This document shows positions 18,938 to 29,126 of a DNA stretch of 64,000 bases, piece by piece. The notes beneath the pieces are model-generated. The model ran no database searches and was not told the DNA's origin. It saw only the letters and a program-made list of their open reading frames with translations. The position numbers were made by a program, and so were the translations under genes. The first letter of the stretch is position 1. Every line of letters starts with the position of its first letter. Origin of the DNA: Streptococcus sp. 29896 (GTDB lineage Bacteria > Bacillota > Bacilli > Lactobacillales > Streptococcaceae); contig NZ_CP118733.1 of assembly GCF_032594915.1 (NCBI RefSeq), positions 1,426,001 to 1,490,000 of the forward strand, given 5' to 3'.

Positions 18938-20569
18938 TTATATACTACTCAACTGCCAACTCCCCCCACCAGTCAACTCTAATTGCTGATTACAAATCTC
19001 TAAAATTTTCTTTCGATGTGTAATGGCAATAAAAATAGCAGGGTTTTCATCTAGGTAGGATGCAATCGTGGCAACGACCGAGTCTTCAGTTGCTTGGTCC
19101 AAGGCTGAGGTCGGTTCATCGTAAATCAGTACATCAACTGATCGATTTAAACTTCTAGCGATTCCAATACGCTGTCTTTCTCCACCTGATAGAGAGTGTT
19201 TGCTGTCAACTTCTCGCCCCAACAAATCTTCCAGATGCAAGCCTGCAATGACCTGTTCTGAGAGTTCCCATCCTTGATCAAACTGGATATTCTCGCGTAC
19301 CCCAGCCGCAAATAAAAAGACATCTTGTGGTAAATAGGATATACGAACCAATAAATCTTCTGTCTCAAAATCGAATAGATTTTGTCCATTCACTAAAATA
19401 TGACCACTAGTTGGATGAAGAATTCCTAGCAACAATTTTGACAAGGTTGACTTACCACTGCCTGTCTGTCCAACAACTGCCAAACGACTACCGACTTCTA
19501 ACCTCAAATCTAACTCTTGAATCATATTCTGATTGGACTCATAAGCAAAGCAAACCTTCTGAAGTTCCAAGGTCTGAATTCTGCTTAATTTCTGCTTCAA
19601 TACAGGCCTTTCTACTGATTCCTCATGCTTAAAAAATTCCTGCAATCGTGGCAAAGCGACATCAGCTTGTTGTTTTAACCGATTCAGCGTTGTGATGCTA
19701 AAAACAGGATCTAAAATCCAATGTGTATAGGACTGCAAGGTAAATAAACTGCCTAAAGTCAACTTCCCTTGTAATACTAGAAAGACACCAACTCCTAGAA
19801 TAGTGATGGGAATAATGGAATAAAAGAAATTCATAAATGCACTATCTAAGGACGACACTCGCAATACTTGTGTTTTTGAAACCAGATAGCGATTTAAAGA
19901 ATCTTGAAAACGTCTCTTAAAAAATGTATCCTTCAGTCCGAGTTTAATAGTTTCTCGACCTTGCAATAATTCGACCGTATCCTCCATTACCTTAGAATAA
20001 GATTCGCTTTCAGTCTGAATTCTGGGCTTAATACTCTTATTGAGAGCTAAATAGATACAAGTATAAGCTACAAAAATACCAAAGATAATGACTGTCAGTT
20101 CAAAACTAGTTACAAAGAAAATACTATAGATGATCAGCAGGCGCGTCATAAAAATAATGGTCTCTGGAATCAAATAGACCAAGTATTTTGCATAAGTCTC
20201 ACTATCGTTCAGAATTTTATTGAGTTTATCACCATTTTCCTGATGATTGAAGGAAGATAGAGGCTCTCCCAAAGCAGCTGACATGACATGATAACGCATA
20301 AGCATAATCCCTTTTGCCAGAGTCTGTTGAAAGAAGAAATCTTTTGTATAATAGATTAAAAAATCTAAGATAGAAACTAGTACTAGTAGAAAGATTGTAT
20401 GATAGATGGCATCCATTCTCCCCCCTTGATTGATTTGACTTATTTGGTCAATCAAATTGCCTATCAAGATGGGTTGGCTAAGGGAAAAGAGAATCGATAG
20501 TAATTGAAAGAAGAAGGTTACCAATCTCTGTATCCGAATCGGCTTTAAAATCTGTTTAAAAGTAGTCAT
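18938..20569 (-). CDS. ABC exporter, fused membrane and ATPase domains
   Basis: A 543-residue half-transporter of the type IV exporter fold. Six membrane helices span residues ~15-290 and the ATPase ~310-543, with Walker A GQTGSGKS, signature LSGGERQR, Walker B VLIYDEP and the switch His in AITHR. All catalytic residues are present, so it could work as a homodimer. Size and lack of a C39 peptidase domain argue against a bacteriocin processor; a role in drug, lipid or peptide export is possible but unsupported by neighbours. It is monocistronic, starting at ATG 20569 behind AAAGGAGG. Confidence 0.85.
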   Translation of the reverse strand: MTTFKQILKPIRIQRLVTFFFQLLSILFSLSQPILIGNLIDQISQINQGGRMDAIYHTIFLLVLVSILDFLIYYTKDFFFQQTLAKGIMLMRYHVMSAALGEPLSSFNHQENGDKLNKILNDSETYAKYLVYLIPETIIFMTRLLIIYSIFFVTSFELTVIIFGIFVAYTCIYLALNKSIKPRIQTESESYSKVMEDTVELLQGRETIKLGLKDTFFKRRFQDSLNRYLVSKTQVLRVSSLDSAFMNFFYSIIPITILGVGVFLVLQGKLTLGSLFTLQSYTHWILDPVFSITTLNRLKQQADVALPRLQEFFKHEESVERPVLKQKLSRIQTLELQKVCFAYESNQNMIQELDLRLEVGSRLAVVGQTGSGKSTLSKLLLGILHPTSGHILVNGQNLFDFETEDLLVRISYLPQDVFLFAAGVRENIQFDQGWELSEQVIAGLHLEDLLGREVDSKHSLSGGERQRIGIARSLNRSVDVLIYDEPTSALDQATEDSVVATIASYLDENPAIFIAITHRKKILEICNQQLELTGGGSWQLSSI

Positions 20570-20666
20570 CGCTTCCTCCTTTTGGCTCTCTAACTTAATA
20601 TATCACAATTCACTCTACATTTCTACCTCATTACTCCATGAAAAAATACTGAGATTTCTCCCGGTC

Positions 20667-21134
20667 TTAGCGACTATTGATAGCTTTCATAGTCCGTTTG
20701 ATATCGCGGTCTTGCTCACGGCGTTTGATGGACTCTCGCTTGTCGTAGTCGTGCTTCCCTTTGGCAAGCCCAATCAAGACCTTGGCAAAGCCGTCCTTGA
20801 TATAGACCTTGAGGGGCACCAGGGTCATCCCAGTTCCCTTGACTTCATTCCCCAAGGACTCGATTTGCTTCTTCCGCAAGAGGAGCTTGCGGGTCCGCGT
20901 CGGCTCCTGGTTCCAGATATTGCCCTCATCGTAGGGAGCGATATGGACATTGACCAACCAAGCCTCGCCCTGCTTGATCTGGGCAAAGCCGTCCTTAAGA
21001 TTGATCCGCCCCGCACGAATAGACTTAATCTCCGTCCCCGTTAGGACCATCCCCGCCTCCACTGTATCGACAATGGTATAGTCGTGGCGGGCTTTTTTAT
21101 TCTGCGCAATCACATTGCCCTCACCCTTGGCCAT
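20667..21134 (-). CDS. smpB: SsrA-binding protein
   Basis: A 155-residue OB-fold protein that carries tmRNA into stalled ribosomes for rescue and tagging. Recognised by NKKARHDY near the N-terminus, the TGTEIKSIR and NLKDGFAQI segments, and the basic C-terminal tail with [15 protein letters not shown] that mimics the mRNA path. It follows rnr after two bases, an arrangement common in Firmicutes, since RNase R degrades the defective mRNAs released by trans-translation. Confidence 0.97.
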   Translation of the reverse strand: MAKGEGNVIAQNKKARHDYTIVDTVEAGMVLTGTEIKSIRAGRINLKDGFAQIKQGEAWLVNVHIAPYDEGNIWNQEPTRTRKLLLRKKQIESLGNEVKGTGMTLVPLKVYIKDGFAKVLIGLAKGKHDYDKRESIKRREQDRDIKRTMKAINSR

Positions 21135-21136
21135 GC

Positions 21137-23506
21137 CTATCTCCTTTTCTTCTTGTTCTTTTTAGCCACTTCTTTGTAAAATGGTTTCTTTTTCTTGTCT
21201 TTTTTACCACTTTTTGACTTGTGGTCTTTCCCAGACTTGTGACGTCCGCTATCGCGACCAGAAGCTTCTTGTTTGTGGTGCTTGCCCCGTCCTCGCCCTG
21301 ACCGATCATCACGATCTCGGGTGGAGTGACTAGCCGTTCTCCGCTTGGCTTTCAAGGCCTTTTCGACAATATCCAGCTCGGACGGCACGTGGGCAAAATC
21401 GATTTCCCCTGTCATCTTGTCCGCCCGCGTTAGCTTGATACGGATTGGCTGACCGACACGGAAGACCCGAGCAGATTTCTCACCTTGCAAGGTCAGAGTC
21501 CGCTCGTGGAACTGGTAGTACTCGTTGAGGTTAGTGACATGAATCAAGCCTTCAACCGTATTTGGCAACTCGACAAAGAGTCCAAACTTGACCACGCTTG
21601 ACACGACACCGTCAAACTCTTGCCCGACAAATTCTTGCATGAACTCTGCCTTCTTCATGGCTTCGACTTCCCGCTCTGCCTCAATAGCACGGCGTTCTAA
21701 ACTGGACGAAGACTTGGCAAGCTCAGGAATAACTTGCTCAAAATGCTCTGCTTTTTCCGCAGGATTGTGACCATATTCCCGCACCATACGGTGTACCAGC
21801 AGGTCGGGATAGCGACGGATAGGGCTGGTGAAGTGGGTGTAAAACTCCGCACCCAGTCCGTAGTGGCCGTGGTTGTGCTCCGAGTAACGTGCCTGCTGCA
21901 TGGAACGGAGCAGCATCATGTTGAGGACATCGGCATAGGGTTCGTCCTTGACCCGCTCCATGAGGTCCTGAAGGGCGTCCTGGCTGATAGAGCTGGCCGT
22001 ACCATAGACCGTCAGACCAAAGCTGGTCGCATAGTCGATGAACTTCTGTAGCTTGTCCGACTTAGGCTCCTCGTGGATCCGATAGATGAAAGGCAGGTCC
22101 AACTTGGCAAAATGCTCAGCAACGCACTCATTGGCAGCCAGCATGAAGGACTCAATCATCCGCTCGGCAATGCCTCGCTGGCGCAGTTGAATATCGACTG
22201 GCAGACCATCCTTGTTGACGATGATTTTAGCTTCAGCTGTATCAAAGTTGAGAGCCCCACGCTTATAGCGCATGGCTTCCAGCGTCTCATGGAGTTTGAC
22301 CATGAGGTCCACACTTGGCACGATTGCCTTGTATTTGTCCAACTTTTCCTGATTGCCCGCAATCATATCATTGACATCGGAATAGGTCATGCGGAAGGTG
22401 GTTTTGATGACTGTCTGACCAATCCAGTGCTTGACCACCTTGCCTTTACGGTCAATTTCCATAATAGCCGACTGGGTCAGGCGATCCACATTTGGATTAA
22501 GGGAACAGATACCATTTGACAGGCGTTCTGGCAACATCGGCACCACACGGTCGGTCACATAGACAGAAGTCCCACGCTTGACAGCTTCCTGATCCAAGGC
22601 AGAACCTTCGGTCACATAGTAGCTGACATCAGCGATATGGACACCCAGTTCCAGATTACCGTTCTTGAGCTTCTTGATATGGACCGCATCGTCCAAGTCC
22701 TTGGCATCCGCGCCGTCAATGGTGAAGATGATTTCATCTCGCAGGTCCAAGCGTCCTTCAAAGTCCTGTTCTGACGGACTTTCTGGCACTCGATTGGCCT
22801 CCGCCAAGACTTCATCAGGGAATTCCGACACGATGTCCATGGATTCCAAAACTTCCAAGACATCGATCCCCACATCGTCCTTGTGGCCCACCACGTCCCG
22901 AATGGTCGCAACAAAGTGGTCCCGTTTCTTGTTGGGATAGGCTTCAATATCGACTTTGAGGATTTCCGTTCCGGTCAATACCAGAGGTGACTTCTTGATG
23001 TAAATCTTCTGAGCGATTTTCTGATTTTTAGACTTGATGTAGCCTGCATATTCTGGCTTGTCTTCGTCAAAGACAATCAATCCCACCGCAGTTTTCAGGC
23101 TATGTTCTAAAATATCAATGACTTCCGCTTCCGCAGCCGTCCCCTTGAGCCTGTCCGCTACTTTCTTGATCGCCACTTCCACTCGGTCGCCCTCAATAGC
23201 GAAGTTGACATCATCACGGCTGACAAAGAGATCATCTTCCTCCTCGTCAATGGTCACAAAACCAAAGCCTGACTTATGGGCACGGAAAATGCCCTGCAAG
23301 GTCACCTTGTTTTTGGAGATTTTTGGAGCTGGAAGAGCGATTCGACCTGCTTGGTCAAAGACAAGTTGACGGCTACCTTCCATGCTAGAAACCAGCTTGA
23401 CCAAGTCTGTAAAACCTTTTGCAGAACTGGCTCCAAACTGATCTGCCAGCTGGTCCATGGTCACAGGACCAACTTCTTTAATATAGTTTATAATTTCGTT
23501 TTTCAT
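21137..23506 (-). CDS. rnr: Ribonuclease R
   Basis: A 789-residue 3'-5' exoribonuclease that degrades structured RNA. Domains in order: a winged-helix N-terminus, cold-shock domains, the RNB catalytic domain starting ~255 with [12 protein letters not shown] supplying the metal-binding Asp residues, an S1 domain (~635-712), and a very basic Lys/Arg/Gly tail (~715-789). The start is set at ATG 23506 ([10 protein letters not shown]) because AAAGG lies five bases upstream; the longer reading has no ribosome site. Part of the secG-rnr-smpB run. Confidence 0.96.
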   Translation of the reverse strand: MKNEIINYIKEVGPVTMDQLADQFGASSAKGFTDLVKLVSSMEGSRQLVFDQAGRIALPAPKISKNKVTLQGIFRAHKSGFGFVTIDEEEDDLFVSRDDVNFAIEGDRVEVAIKKVADRLKGTAAEAEVIDILEHSLKTAVGLIVFDEDKPEYAGYIKSKNQKIAQKIYIKKSPLVLTGTEILKVDIEAYPNKKRDHFVATIRDVVGHKDDVGIDVLEVLESMDIVSEFPDEVLAEANRVPESPSEQDFEGRLDLRDEIIFTIDGADAKDLDDAVHIKKLKNGNLELGVHIADVSYYVTEGSALDQEAVKRGTSVYVTDRVVPMLPERLSNGICSLNPNVDRLTQSAIMEIDRKGKVVKHWIGQTVIKTTFRMTYSDVNDMIAGNQEKLDKYKAIVPSVDLMVKLHETLEAMRYKRGALNFDTAEAKIIVNKDGLPVDIQLRQRGIAERMIESFMLAANECVAEHFAKLDLPFIYRIHEEPKSDKLQKFIDYATSFGLTVYGTASSISQDALQDLMERVKDEPYADVLNMMLLRSMQQARYSEHNHGHYGLGAEFYTHFTSPIRRYPDLLVHRMVREYGHNPAEKAEHFEQVIPELAKSSSSLERRAIEAEREVEAMKKAEFMQEFVGQEFDGVVSSVVKFGLFVELPNTVEGLIHVTNLNEYYQFHERTLTLQGEKSARVFRVGQPIRIKLTRADKMTGEIDFAHVPSELDIVEKALKAKRRTASHSTRDRDDRSGRGRGKHHKQEASGRDSGRHKSGKDHKSKSGKKDKKKKPFYKEVAKKNKKKRR

Positions 23507-23559
23507 CTTACCTTTACTAAAAAAATAGACCAAGAACAAGTTCCCAGTCTTTTTTTATC

Positions 23560-23799
23560 TTACATACCTGTACTTGAAATAACAACCAAGGCTAGGGCAA
23601 CCAACATCCAAATTGCTACCAGAATAGCGGTAATACGTTGCATCACTGCTTCGAAACCACGCGCCTTAGAACGTTCAAATAGTGCACCTGTCCCAGCATC
23701 AAAAACGTTGCTAGACTGGTTTTTTGCTGGCTGAATAAAAATCACCGCAATCAAAATAACAGATAAAATCAAAAGAATGGCTAATAATACTTGATACAT
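23560..23799 (-). CDS. secG: Preprotein translocase subunit SecG
   Basis: A 79-residue membrane protein of the SecYEG channel with two hydrophobic helices (VLLAILLILSVILIAVIFI and ILVAIWMLVALALVVIS) and the conserved loop GTGALFERSKARG between them. Start at ATG 23799 (MYQVLLAIL) behind GAAAGAG; the upstream in-frame ATG would add an unrelated tail. Confidence 0.93.
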   Translation of the reverse strand: MYQVLLAILLILSVILIAVIFIQPAKNQSSNVFDAGTGALFERSKARGFEAVMQRITAILVAIWMLVALALVVISSTGM

Positions 23800-23845
23800 A
23801 TTTTTTTCTCTTTCTTCAATAACTTCTGCCATTATACCATAAAAA

Positions 23846-23995
23846 CTATTTAGTTTCAATATGAAGGGTTACTTTTCTCTCCTTTGGGCAGTATTTAAGG
23901 ACTTCTATCTTTCCTGGATGGGTTTTGGAGTTCTTACTAGTCAGGTAATTTTTACTACCACACTCCGAACATTGCAAATTGATTTTAACTCTCAC
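23846..23995 (-). CDS. rpmG: 50S ribosomal protein L33
   Basis: A 49-residue ribosomal protein, [18 protein letters not shown] at its N-terminus and [16 protein letters not shown] at the end. It keeps the first CxxC pair and one Cys of the second, as seen in one streptococcal L33 paralogue, so it is close to the zinc-binding form. Starts at GTG 23995, overlapping the stop codon of the transporter gene upstream by one base (TAGTG), so translation is probably coupled. Confidence 0.9.
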   Translation of the reverse strand: MRVKINLQCSECGSKNYLTSKNSKTHPGKIEVLKYCPKERKVTLHIETK

Positions 23996-25200
23996 TAGAT
24001 CTCCCTTACTTTCAAATAGTTTCTAAAATTGATGACAGACCAAACCAGATTGAAGAGAACAAGGCCACTGGACAAATAAAATACCCAATCATAACCCAGT
24101 TGACCTGCTACACTTGACCCCAGCATGGGCCCAATAACAGACCCCATATTGTTAAAAATCTGATTATAAGAAAATATCCTGGAAATCCCCTCCTTAGGCG
24201 TCAGCTTTGTCAAAAGGGAATTGACCGAAGGCAATAGGGCCCCTGTTCCAAATCCATAGAGGAACCGCAAAAGACCTAGTTGGAAGGGATTTTGAGCAAA
24301 GACACATAGGATGTTGATGAGCAGACTATAGACCAAAGCCATTAGCAATAGTCTATGATTACCAATCTTATCACCTATTTTCCCAAGATATCCTGATGTC
24401 ACTAGCGATGCCATACCAGGCAAGGAAATGATAAAGCCAGCTACAAAAAGGAGATTGTCCGTCTGTCCCAAATGCCGCACATAAAGGGTCAAAATTGGTA
24501 CCACAGCCTGAGCCGCTGCGATGATAACCATCGAGGTCACAAAGAGTCCAACCAACATCTGCCTATCTTTGACCTGAGCAAAGACCTCCTTGACCGACAG
24601 GGCCTCTTCTTTCTTGACAGGAGTGAAATCCTCCCGAATATAGAAAACAGTCAGCACAACCACTAAGGCATAGAGCAAGCCGACTAAAAGAAAGACTGTA
24701 TGCACACCAACCATTTCCGCCAGAATCCCTCCCAGCGTTGGGCCAATTAAGTTTCCAGCAACCGCACCCGTTGACAAGGTCCCCAGAGCATAGCCTGTCT
24801 TGTCCTTAGGTACCTGACTGGCAATCAAGGCTGTTGCATTAGGAATATAGCCTGTAAACATTCCGTTCAGGACACGCAGAACAATCAACCAAAAAACATT
24901 AGGCACAAAGGCCATACCACCCATGGTAAAAATCATGGCAAAGGCCGCTCTTACCATCATGGGCTTACGTCCATAGCGGTCTGCCAAACTTCCCCAGATT
25001 GGTGCCATGACCGCTGCTGCCAAGGCATTGGCCGACACCGCCAGCCCTGCATAGTATTCCACCTGACCCGCTCCCACTCCCAACTCCTCTACGAAGACCG
25101 AGATAAAGGGCATAACCAGGGTAAAACTGACACCCGTTAAGAAGTTGCCCAACCAGGCCACCTTCAAATTTCGCTGCCAATAATGACTAGCCTCGTCCAT
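23995..25200 (-). CDS. pmrA: MFS multidrug efflux transporter, PmrA-like
   Basis: A 401-residue, twelve-helix major facilitator protein. It has the MFS motif [13 protein letters not shown] after helix 2 and the antiporter motif C-like stretch GALGT/GPTLGG. Sequence and position between coaE and rpmG match PmrA of S. pneumoniae, a proton-driven efflux pump for fluoroquinolones and dyes. It overlaps coaE by 14 bases, so it is expressed with housekeeping genes. Confidence 0.9.
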   Translation of the reverse strand: MDEASHYWQRNLKVAWLGNFLTGVSFTLVMPFISVFVEELGVGAGQVEYYAGLAVSANALAAAVMAPIWGSLADRYGRKPMMVRAAFAMIFTMGGMAFVPNVFWLIVLRVLNGMFTGYIPNATALIASQVPKDKTGYALGTLSTGAVAGNLIGPTLGGILAEMVGVHTVFLLVGLLYALVVVLTVFYIREDFTPVKKEEALSVKEVFAQVKDRQMLVGLFVTSMVIIAAAQAVVPILTLYVRHLGQTDNLLFVAGFIISLPGMASLVTSGYLGKIGDKIGNHRLLLMALVYSLLINILCVFAQNPFQLGLLRFLYGFGTGALLPSVNSLLTKLTPKEGISRIFSYNQIFNNMGSVIGPMLGSSVAGQLGYDWVFYLSSGLVLFNLVWSVINFRNYLKVREI

Positions 25201-25789
25201 CTTTCATTTCCTCCAAAAGTTGCGCAACCTGACCCAAAGTCGCCTCAACCGCTCCGCTATTGTCAATCACCACCTGGGCTTGCGACCGTTTTTCCTCTAA
25301 AGAAAGCTGCGCAGTCAGACGATTTTCCGCATCTTGAACGGACAAGTTATTGCGGTTCATGAGCCGTTCCAACTGCTGCGCTCTATCGACATAAACTAGC
25401 CAGACTTCATCTACCTCCCCGCTATAATCCGCCTCGTAGAGCAGGGGGATATCCATGAAAACCACTGGAACGGTCTGCTTGAGGGCATCCCTTCTGGTCA
25501 ACAGCTCCTGCCTGATAATCTGGTCCTGCAGTTCAGACAGACGAGCCCGCAGTTTGCTATCTGCAAAAACAGCCTGACCTAGCTTAGCCCTATCTAGACT
25601 GCCATCAGCTGACAGGATAGCTTCCCCAAACTCAGCAAGTAAGACCTGATAGAGTTTTCCCCCCTTGGCCTGCAAGTCATGCACGACCGCATCCGCATCG
25701 ATGACTGGATAGCCCTGTTCTCGCAAAAAAGCTGTAACCGTTGATTTTCCTGAAGCGATACCGCCTGTTAAACCGATAACTTTAGCCAT
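25187..25789 (-). CDS. coaE: Dephospho-CoA kinase
   Basis: A 200-residue P-loop kinase that phosphorylates the 3'-OH of dephospho-CoA, the last step of coenzyme A synthesis. Walker A is GGIASGKST near residue 9, followed by the conserved [11 protein letters not shown] and the lid-region stretch RLMNRNNLS. It overlaps the mutM end by eight bases. Confidence 0.95.
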   Translation of the reverse strand: MAKVIGLTGGIASGKSTVTAFLREQGYPVIDADAVVHDLQAKGGKLYQVLLAEFGEAILSADGSLDRAKLGQAVFADSKLRARLSELQDQIIRQELLTRRDALKQTVPVVFMDIPLLYEADYSGEVDEVWLVYVDRAQQLERLMNRNNLSVQDAENRLTAQLSLEEKRSQAQVVIDNSGAVEATLGQVAQLLEEMKDGRG

Positions 25790-26609
25790 ATTTCACCTGA
25801 CACTGAGGACAGAAATGTGTCCCACGACCGCCCAGCTTGATTTTGACAATCTCTGTCTGGCAACGGGGACAGGCCTGCCCTGTCTTTCCATAAACTTGTA
25901 AATAATCCTGCATGGTCCCGTCCATGCCCAAGGCATTCTTATAGGTCCGAATGGTTGATCCACCTTTTTCGATACCCAGTTGCAGAACTTCTATGGTGGC
26001 TTGATGGAGGCTAGTTACCTGCTCTGCCGATAGCTGATTACTTGCTTGAGCAGGATGAACTTGTGCTCTAAACAGAACCTCATCTACATAGATATTTCCC
26101 AAACCAGCCACCAAAGACTGGTCCAAAAGATGTGACTTAATAGGCTTTTTCGACTTGGCTAATCTTCTCGAAAATTCTTCTAGGTCAAAATCCGCCTCCG
26201 TCGGTTCAGGCCCGATTTTCCGACTGAGGAAGTAGGCTTCCACATCTGCCTTGCCCAGCAGTTCCATGGTGCCAAACTTGCGGACATCTTGATAAACCAA
26301 GCTTGAGCCGTCCGTGAAGGTAAAAAAGGCATGGAAGTGCTTGTTGGCAGGCACCTGGTCAGGAAAGAAATTGTACTTACCTTCCATTCGCAAGTGGGAA
26401 ATGAGGACATGGTCCGTCAGGTAAATCAAGAGATACTTGCCACGCCGGTCCACATCCAGAATTTCCTGACCAAGCAAATCCTGACAGAAGGTATCCACAC
26501 CAGTCTTAACCATAGGAGAATAGGTCATCTTGACCTTTTCGATGACCTTTCCTCTAACCAACCGATTCAAACCACGACGAACCGTCTCAACCTCAGGCAA
26601 TTCGGGCAA
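25782..26609 (-). CDS. mutM: Formamidopyrimidine-DNA glycosylase
   Basis: A 275-residue base-excision repair enzyme that removes 8-oxoguanine and cuts the strand. I start it at TTG 26609 so that the mature N-terminus is [12 protein letters not shown], since Pro2 is the catalytic nucleophile and Glu3 is essential. The C-terminal zinc finger CPRC...CPQC is intact. No ribosome site is seen before the TTG: bases upstream (GTATCGTACA) do not pair with 16S rRNA. The open frame extends further up to 26675 into repeat-like sequence. Usually era and mutM are close; here 589 bases separate them. Confidence 0.94.
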   Translation of the reverse strand: MPELPEVETVRRGLNRLVRGKVIEKVKMTYSPMVKTGVDTFCQDLLGQEILDVDRRGKYLLIYLTDHVLISHLRMEGKYNFFPDQVPANKHFHAFFTFTDGSSLVYQDVRKFGTMELLGKADVEAYFLSRKIGPEPTEADFDLEEFSRRLAKSKKPIKSHLLDQSLVAGLGNIYVDEVLFRAQVHPAQASNQLSAEQVTSLHQATIEVLQLGIEKGGSTIRTYKNALGMDGTMQDYLQVYGKTGQACPRCQTEIVKIKLGGRGTHFCPQCQVKYG

Positions 26610-27202
26610 TGTACGATACCAAGAGCGTAAAAAGCGACTGAAAATTAGGAGAGCGACGCTGTGTGACTTGCACACAAGGAGCTCTATCTATTTTCCGAGC
26701 TTTTAGCTCGGGTTCAAGTACGCTAACACTCGTCCTTTCTAATAAAATTACAAAGTAAATAGAAACCTGACCGACGGTGCTTCGGCACCTAGGTCACGGT
26801 TGTGATTTTCAAAGAGGCCTAGGCGTGTTCAATTCCAGCACCTATCCGGCTTTCCTTTCTTGTTTACTAAAAAGATTTCTCCATAACGCAGTAAAAGCCT
26901 TTCGGCTTTTCTGCTAACTATTTCTAAGTGATTGACTTAGACAGCCTATCCCCAGGCTACCTCGCTCTCTAGTTTTCAAGCTCGGGTCTTCACATGGTCA
27001 CTTTTGCATTTCTAGGTGACCTGCTGAAACAGTCTATTCCCAGACTGTTTCACTCCCCCAGAATTGCCTAGGCGACTTACTAGTTTCTCACATCATTATG
27101 GTCGAATGATGTGAGAAACGTCGAACACGTCTACTGGACATTGTACCGCCTCTTTCTTGTTTTTAGGTCGGCGGGCTATTAGAGCCTATCCCCAGGCTCT
27201 AA
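26610..27202. repeat. Non-coding gap between era and mutM filled with inverted repeats
   Basis: No credible gene. Hairpins seen in order: CGAGC-TTTTA-GCTCG (26695-26709); GGTGC-TTCG-GCACC inside TGACC/GGTCA (26768-26796); AAAAGCC-TTTC-GGCTTTT (26893-26910); AGCCT-ATCCCC-AGGCT (26943-26958); GGTCAC/GTGACC (26996-27021); GAAACAGTCT-ATTCCC-AGACTGTTTC (27026-27051); a 14-pair stem GTTTCTCACATCAT/ATGATGTGAGAAAC (27083-27119); TTAGAGCCT-ATCCCC-AGGCTCTAA (27179-27202), which overlaps the era stop codon. Several share the loop and tail of the 7637-7756 repeat. The gap looks like a pile-up of small repeats; some hairpins may act as terminators of era. Confidence 0.75.
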
Positions 27203-28098
27203 TACTCTTTCTCATTATAGCCAAAATCGGCGAGGTCGAGTTTTTTGTCTCGCCAGTTTTTCTTGACTTTGACCCAAGTTTCGAGGAAGACTTTGTCGCC
27301 CAACATCAATTCAATATCACGACGGGCCATGGAGCCGATTTTCTTGAGCATGGCTCCTTGCTTGCCGATGATGATGCCTTTCTGGCTATCACGCTCAACC
27401 ATAATCGTCGCTCGGATATGGACCTTGTCGGTAAATTCATCGCGTTTCATGGACTCGATGACAACGGCAACAGAGTGCGGAATTTCCTCACGAGTCAGGT
27501 GTAGAACCTTCTCTCGAATCATCTCAGATACCAAGAAACGTTCTGGGTGGTCAGTGATTTGGTCCGCTGGGAAATATTGGAAACCTTCATCTAGATTTTC
27601 CTTGAGAATTTCTACGAGTCGGTTGACATTGTTCCCTTGGGTAGCAGAAATTGGCACAATTTCCTTGAAGTCCATCTGTTGACGGAAATCATCAATCTGT
27701 TCCAAAAGCTGGTCTGGATGGACCTTGTCAATCTTGTTAACAACTAAAATGACTGGAACCTTGGCCTGTTTAAGGCGTTCCATAATCATGTCGTCACCCT
27801 TGCCTCGCTTCTCATCGGCTGGCACCATAAAGAGGACCGTATCCACTTCACGAAGAGTGCTGTAAGCAGACTCCACCATGAAATCCCCCAAAGCTGTCTT
27901 GGGCTTGTGGATTCCTGGTGTGTCAATGAAGACAATCTGCTCTTCTTCAGTCGTATAAATCCCCATAATCTTGTTACGGGTTGTTTGAGCCTTATCGCTC
28001 ATGATGGCAATTTTCTGCCCCATTACATAGTTGAGAAAGGTTGATTTCCCAACGTTTGGACGACCTAAAATCGCCACAAATCCTGACTTAAATGCCAT
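27199..28098 (-). CDS. era: GTPase Era
   Basis: A 299-residue essential GTPase that binds 16S rRNA and helps 30S maturation. G1 GRPNVGKST (residues ~12-20), G3 DTPGIHKP, G4 NKID, and a C-terminal KH domain ([19 protein letters not shown]). The stop lies inside the hairpin TTAGAGCCT/AGGCTCTAA. Downstream of dgkA by 17 bases, in the classic ybeY-dgkA-era order. Confidence 0.97.
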   Translation of the reverse strand: MAFKSGFVAILGRPNVGKSTFLNYVMGQKIAIMSDKAQTTRNKIMGIYTTEEEQIVFIDTPGIHKPKTALGDFMVESAYSTLREVDTVLFMVPADEKRGKGDDMIMERLKQAKVPVILVVNKIDKVHPDQLLEQIDDFRQQMDFKEIVPISATQGNNVNRLVEILKENLDEGFQYFPADQITDHPERFLVSEMIREKVLHLTREEIPHSVAVVIESMKRDEFTDKVHIRATIMVERDSQKGIIIGKQGAMLKKIGSMARRDIELMLGDKVFLETWVKVKKNWRDKKLDLADFGYNEKEY

Positions 28099-28115
28099 GA
28101 TTTCTCCTTAACTCT

Positions 28116-28517
28116 TTAAAAAATCAATTCCCAAATTTTGGGAAGAAAAATCAACAATCCAACTATAACAGCAAAACCTGACACAAACAAAACAGCCCCA
28201 GCCGCCATGTCCTTAGCATTTTTTGCCAACATGGAAAAATGATAGTCCGAAGCCAAATCCACTACATTTTCAATGGCGGAGTTGACGATTTCAAATGCGA
28301 TAACCAGGCAGACACTGAGGAGTAAAAAGAGCCACTCCGTAATGGAAACCTGGAAAATCAGACCGGCAAGGATGACCAAAATGGCGGACACAACATGTTT
28401 GCGCATGTTTCTTTCTTCCTTGAACGCCGTAAACAGACCGGTTGTAGCGAATTCTAAACTGGCCACCAAGTCCCGGTTCTTCCATTTTTTCTGTGATTTA
28501 TTCTCTTGTAAGTCCAT
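28116..28517 (-). CDS. dgkA: Undecaprenol/diacylglycerol kinase
   Basis: A 133-residue membrane kinase with three helices and the family motif [14 protein letters not shown]. In Gram-positive bacteria it phosphorylates undecaprenol, recycling the lipid carrier for wall synthesis. It overlaps the end of ybeY by 20 bases, so translation is likely coupled. Confidence 0.94.
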   Translation of the reverse strand: MDLQENKSQKKWKNRDLVASLEFATTGLFTAFKEERNMRKHVVSAILVILAGLIFQVSITEWLFLLLSVCLVIAFEIVNSAIENVVDLASDYHFSMLAKNAKDMAAGAVLFVSGFAVIVGLLIFLPKIWELIF

Positions 28518-28995
28518 AAGCTGTTAAAATTTCTTCTTGCAAACCAAACATTTCTGCTTCTTCTTCTGGCGTATAGTGATCATAGCCATTGATATGCAGA
28601 AAACCATGTACTGCCAAAAAGCCCATTTCCCGCTCAAAACTATGGCCGTAGTCAGCAGCCTGTTCTTGCGCCTTTTCAATGGAAATGAATAACTCACCGA
28701 TATAAGCATCAAAGTCTTCCATCATTTCAGCCAAATCAGGATCATCCAATAAGTCTTCTTCATAGAAGAAAATCTCATTTTCAGGCTTATACTCAAGGCT
28801 GACCACATCAGTTGGGCGATCAATCCCACGGTATTCCAAGTTGACCTCATGAACACGCGCGTTATCCACAAAAGTCACAGCCATTTCCTTATTTTCTTTT
28901 CCGATTTTTTTAGCAGCGTATTGGAGCAAGTCTTGAATCTGTTCTTGCATCTCAGCAGATACCTGACCCGTCTCATCTGTCATTTCGATAAACAT
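28498..28995 (-). CDS. ybeY: Endoribonuclease YbeY (rRNA maturation factor)
   Basis: A 165-residue zinc-dependent RNase for 16S rRNA 3' end maturation and ribosome quality control. The metal site is [11 protein letters not shown] near residues 130-140, in the form HxxxHxxGxDH. First gene of the ybeY-dgkA-era run; starts at ATG 28995 behind AGGGTG. Confidence 0.95.
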   Translation of the reverse strand: MFIEMTDETGQVSAEMQEQIQDLLQYAAKKIGKENKEMAVTFVDNARVHEVNLEYRGIDRPTDVVSLEYKPENEIFFYEEDLLDDPDLAEMMEDFDAYIGELFISIEKAQEQAADYGHSFEREMGFLAVHGFLHINGYDHYTPEEEAEMFGLQEEILTAYGLTRE

Positions 28996-29096
28996 TGCGT
29001 CACCCTACTTTCTGGCTCTATTATAACACAAATTACCAAAAAGAGGCGAAATGCTCCACCAGCACATAGGCAATCCTCGAAATTTATGGTAGACTT

Positions 29097-29108
29097 TTAG
29101 TATACTAA
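29097..29108 (+). promoter_or_regulatory. -10 box inside a perfect palindrome before the rpiR-type gene
   Basis: TTAGTATACTAA is a perfect 12-base palindrome containing TATACT (29101-29106), suitable as -10 box. It could be an autoregulatory operator. No clear -35. Confidence 0.45.
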
Positions 29109-29126
29109 TCGAAGGAGTTGAGGGAT

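Noticed and set aside
20570-20666. Terminator after smpB
   Set aside because: Only a weak GAGA/TCTC stem before a T-run; not convincing enough to list.
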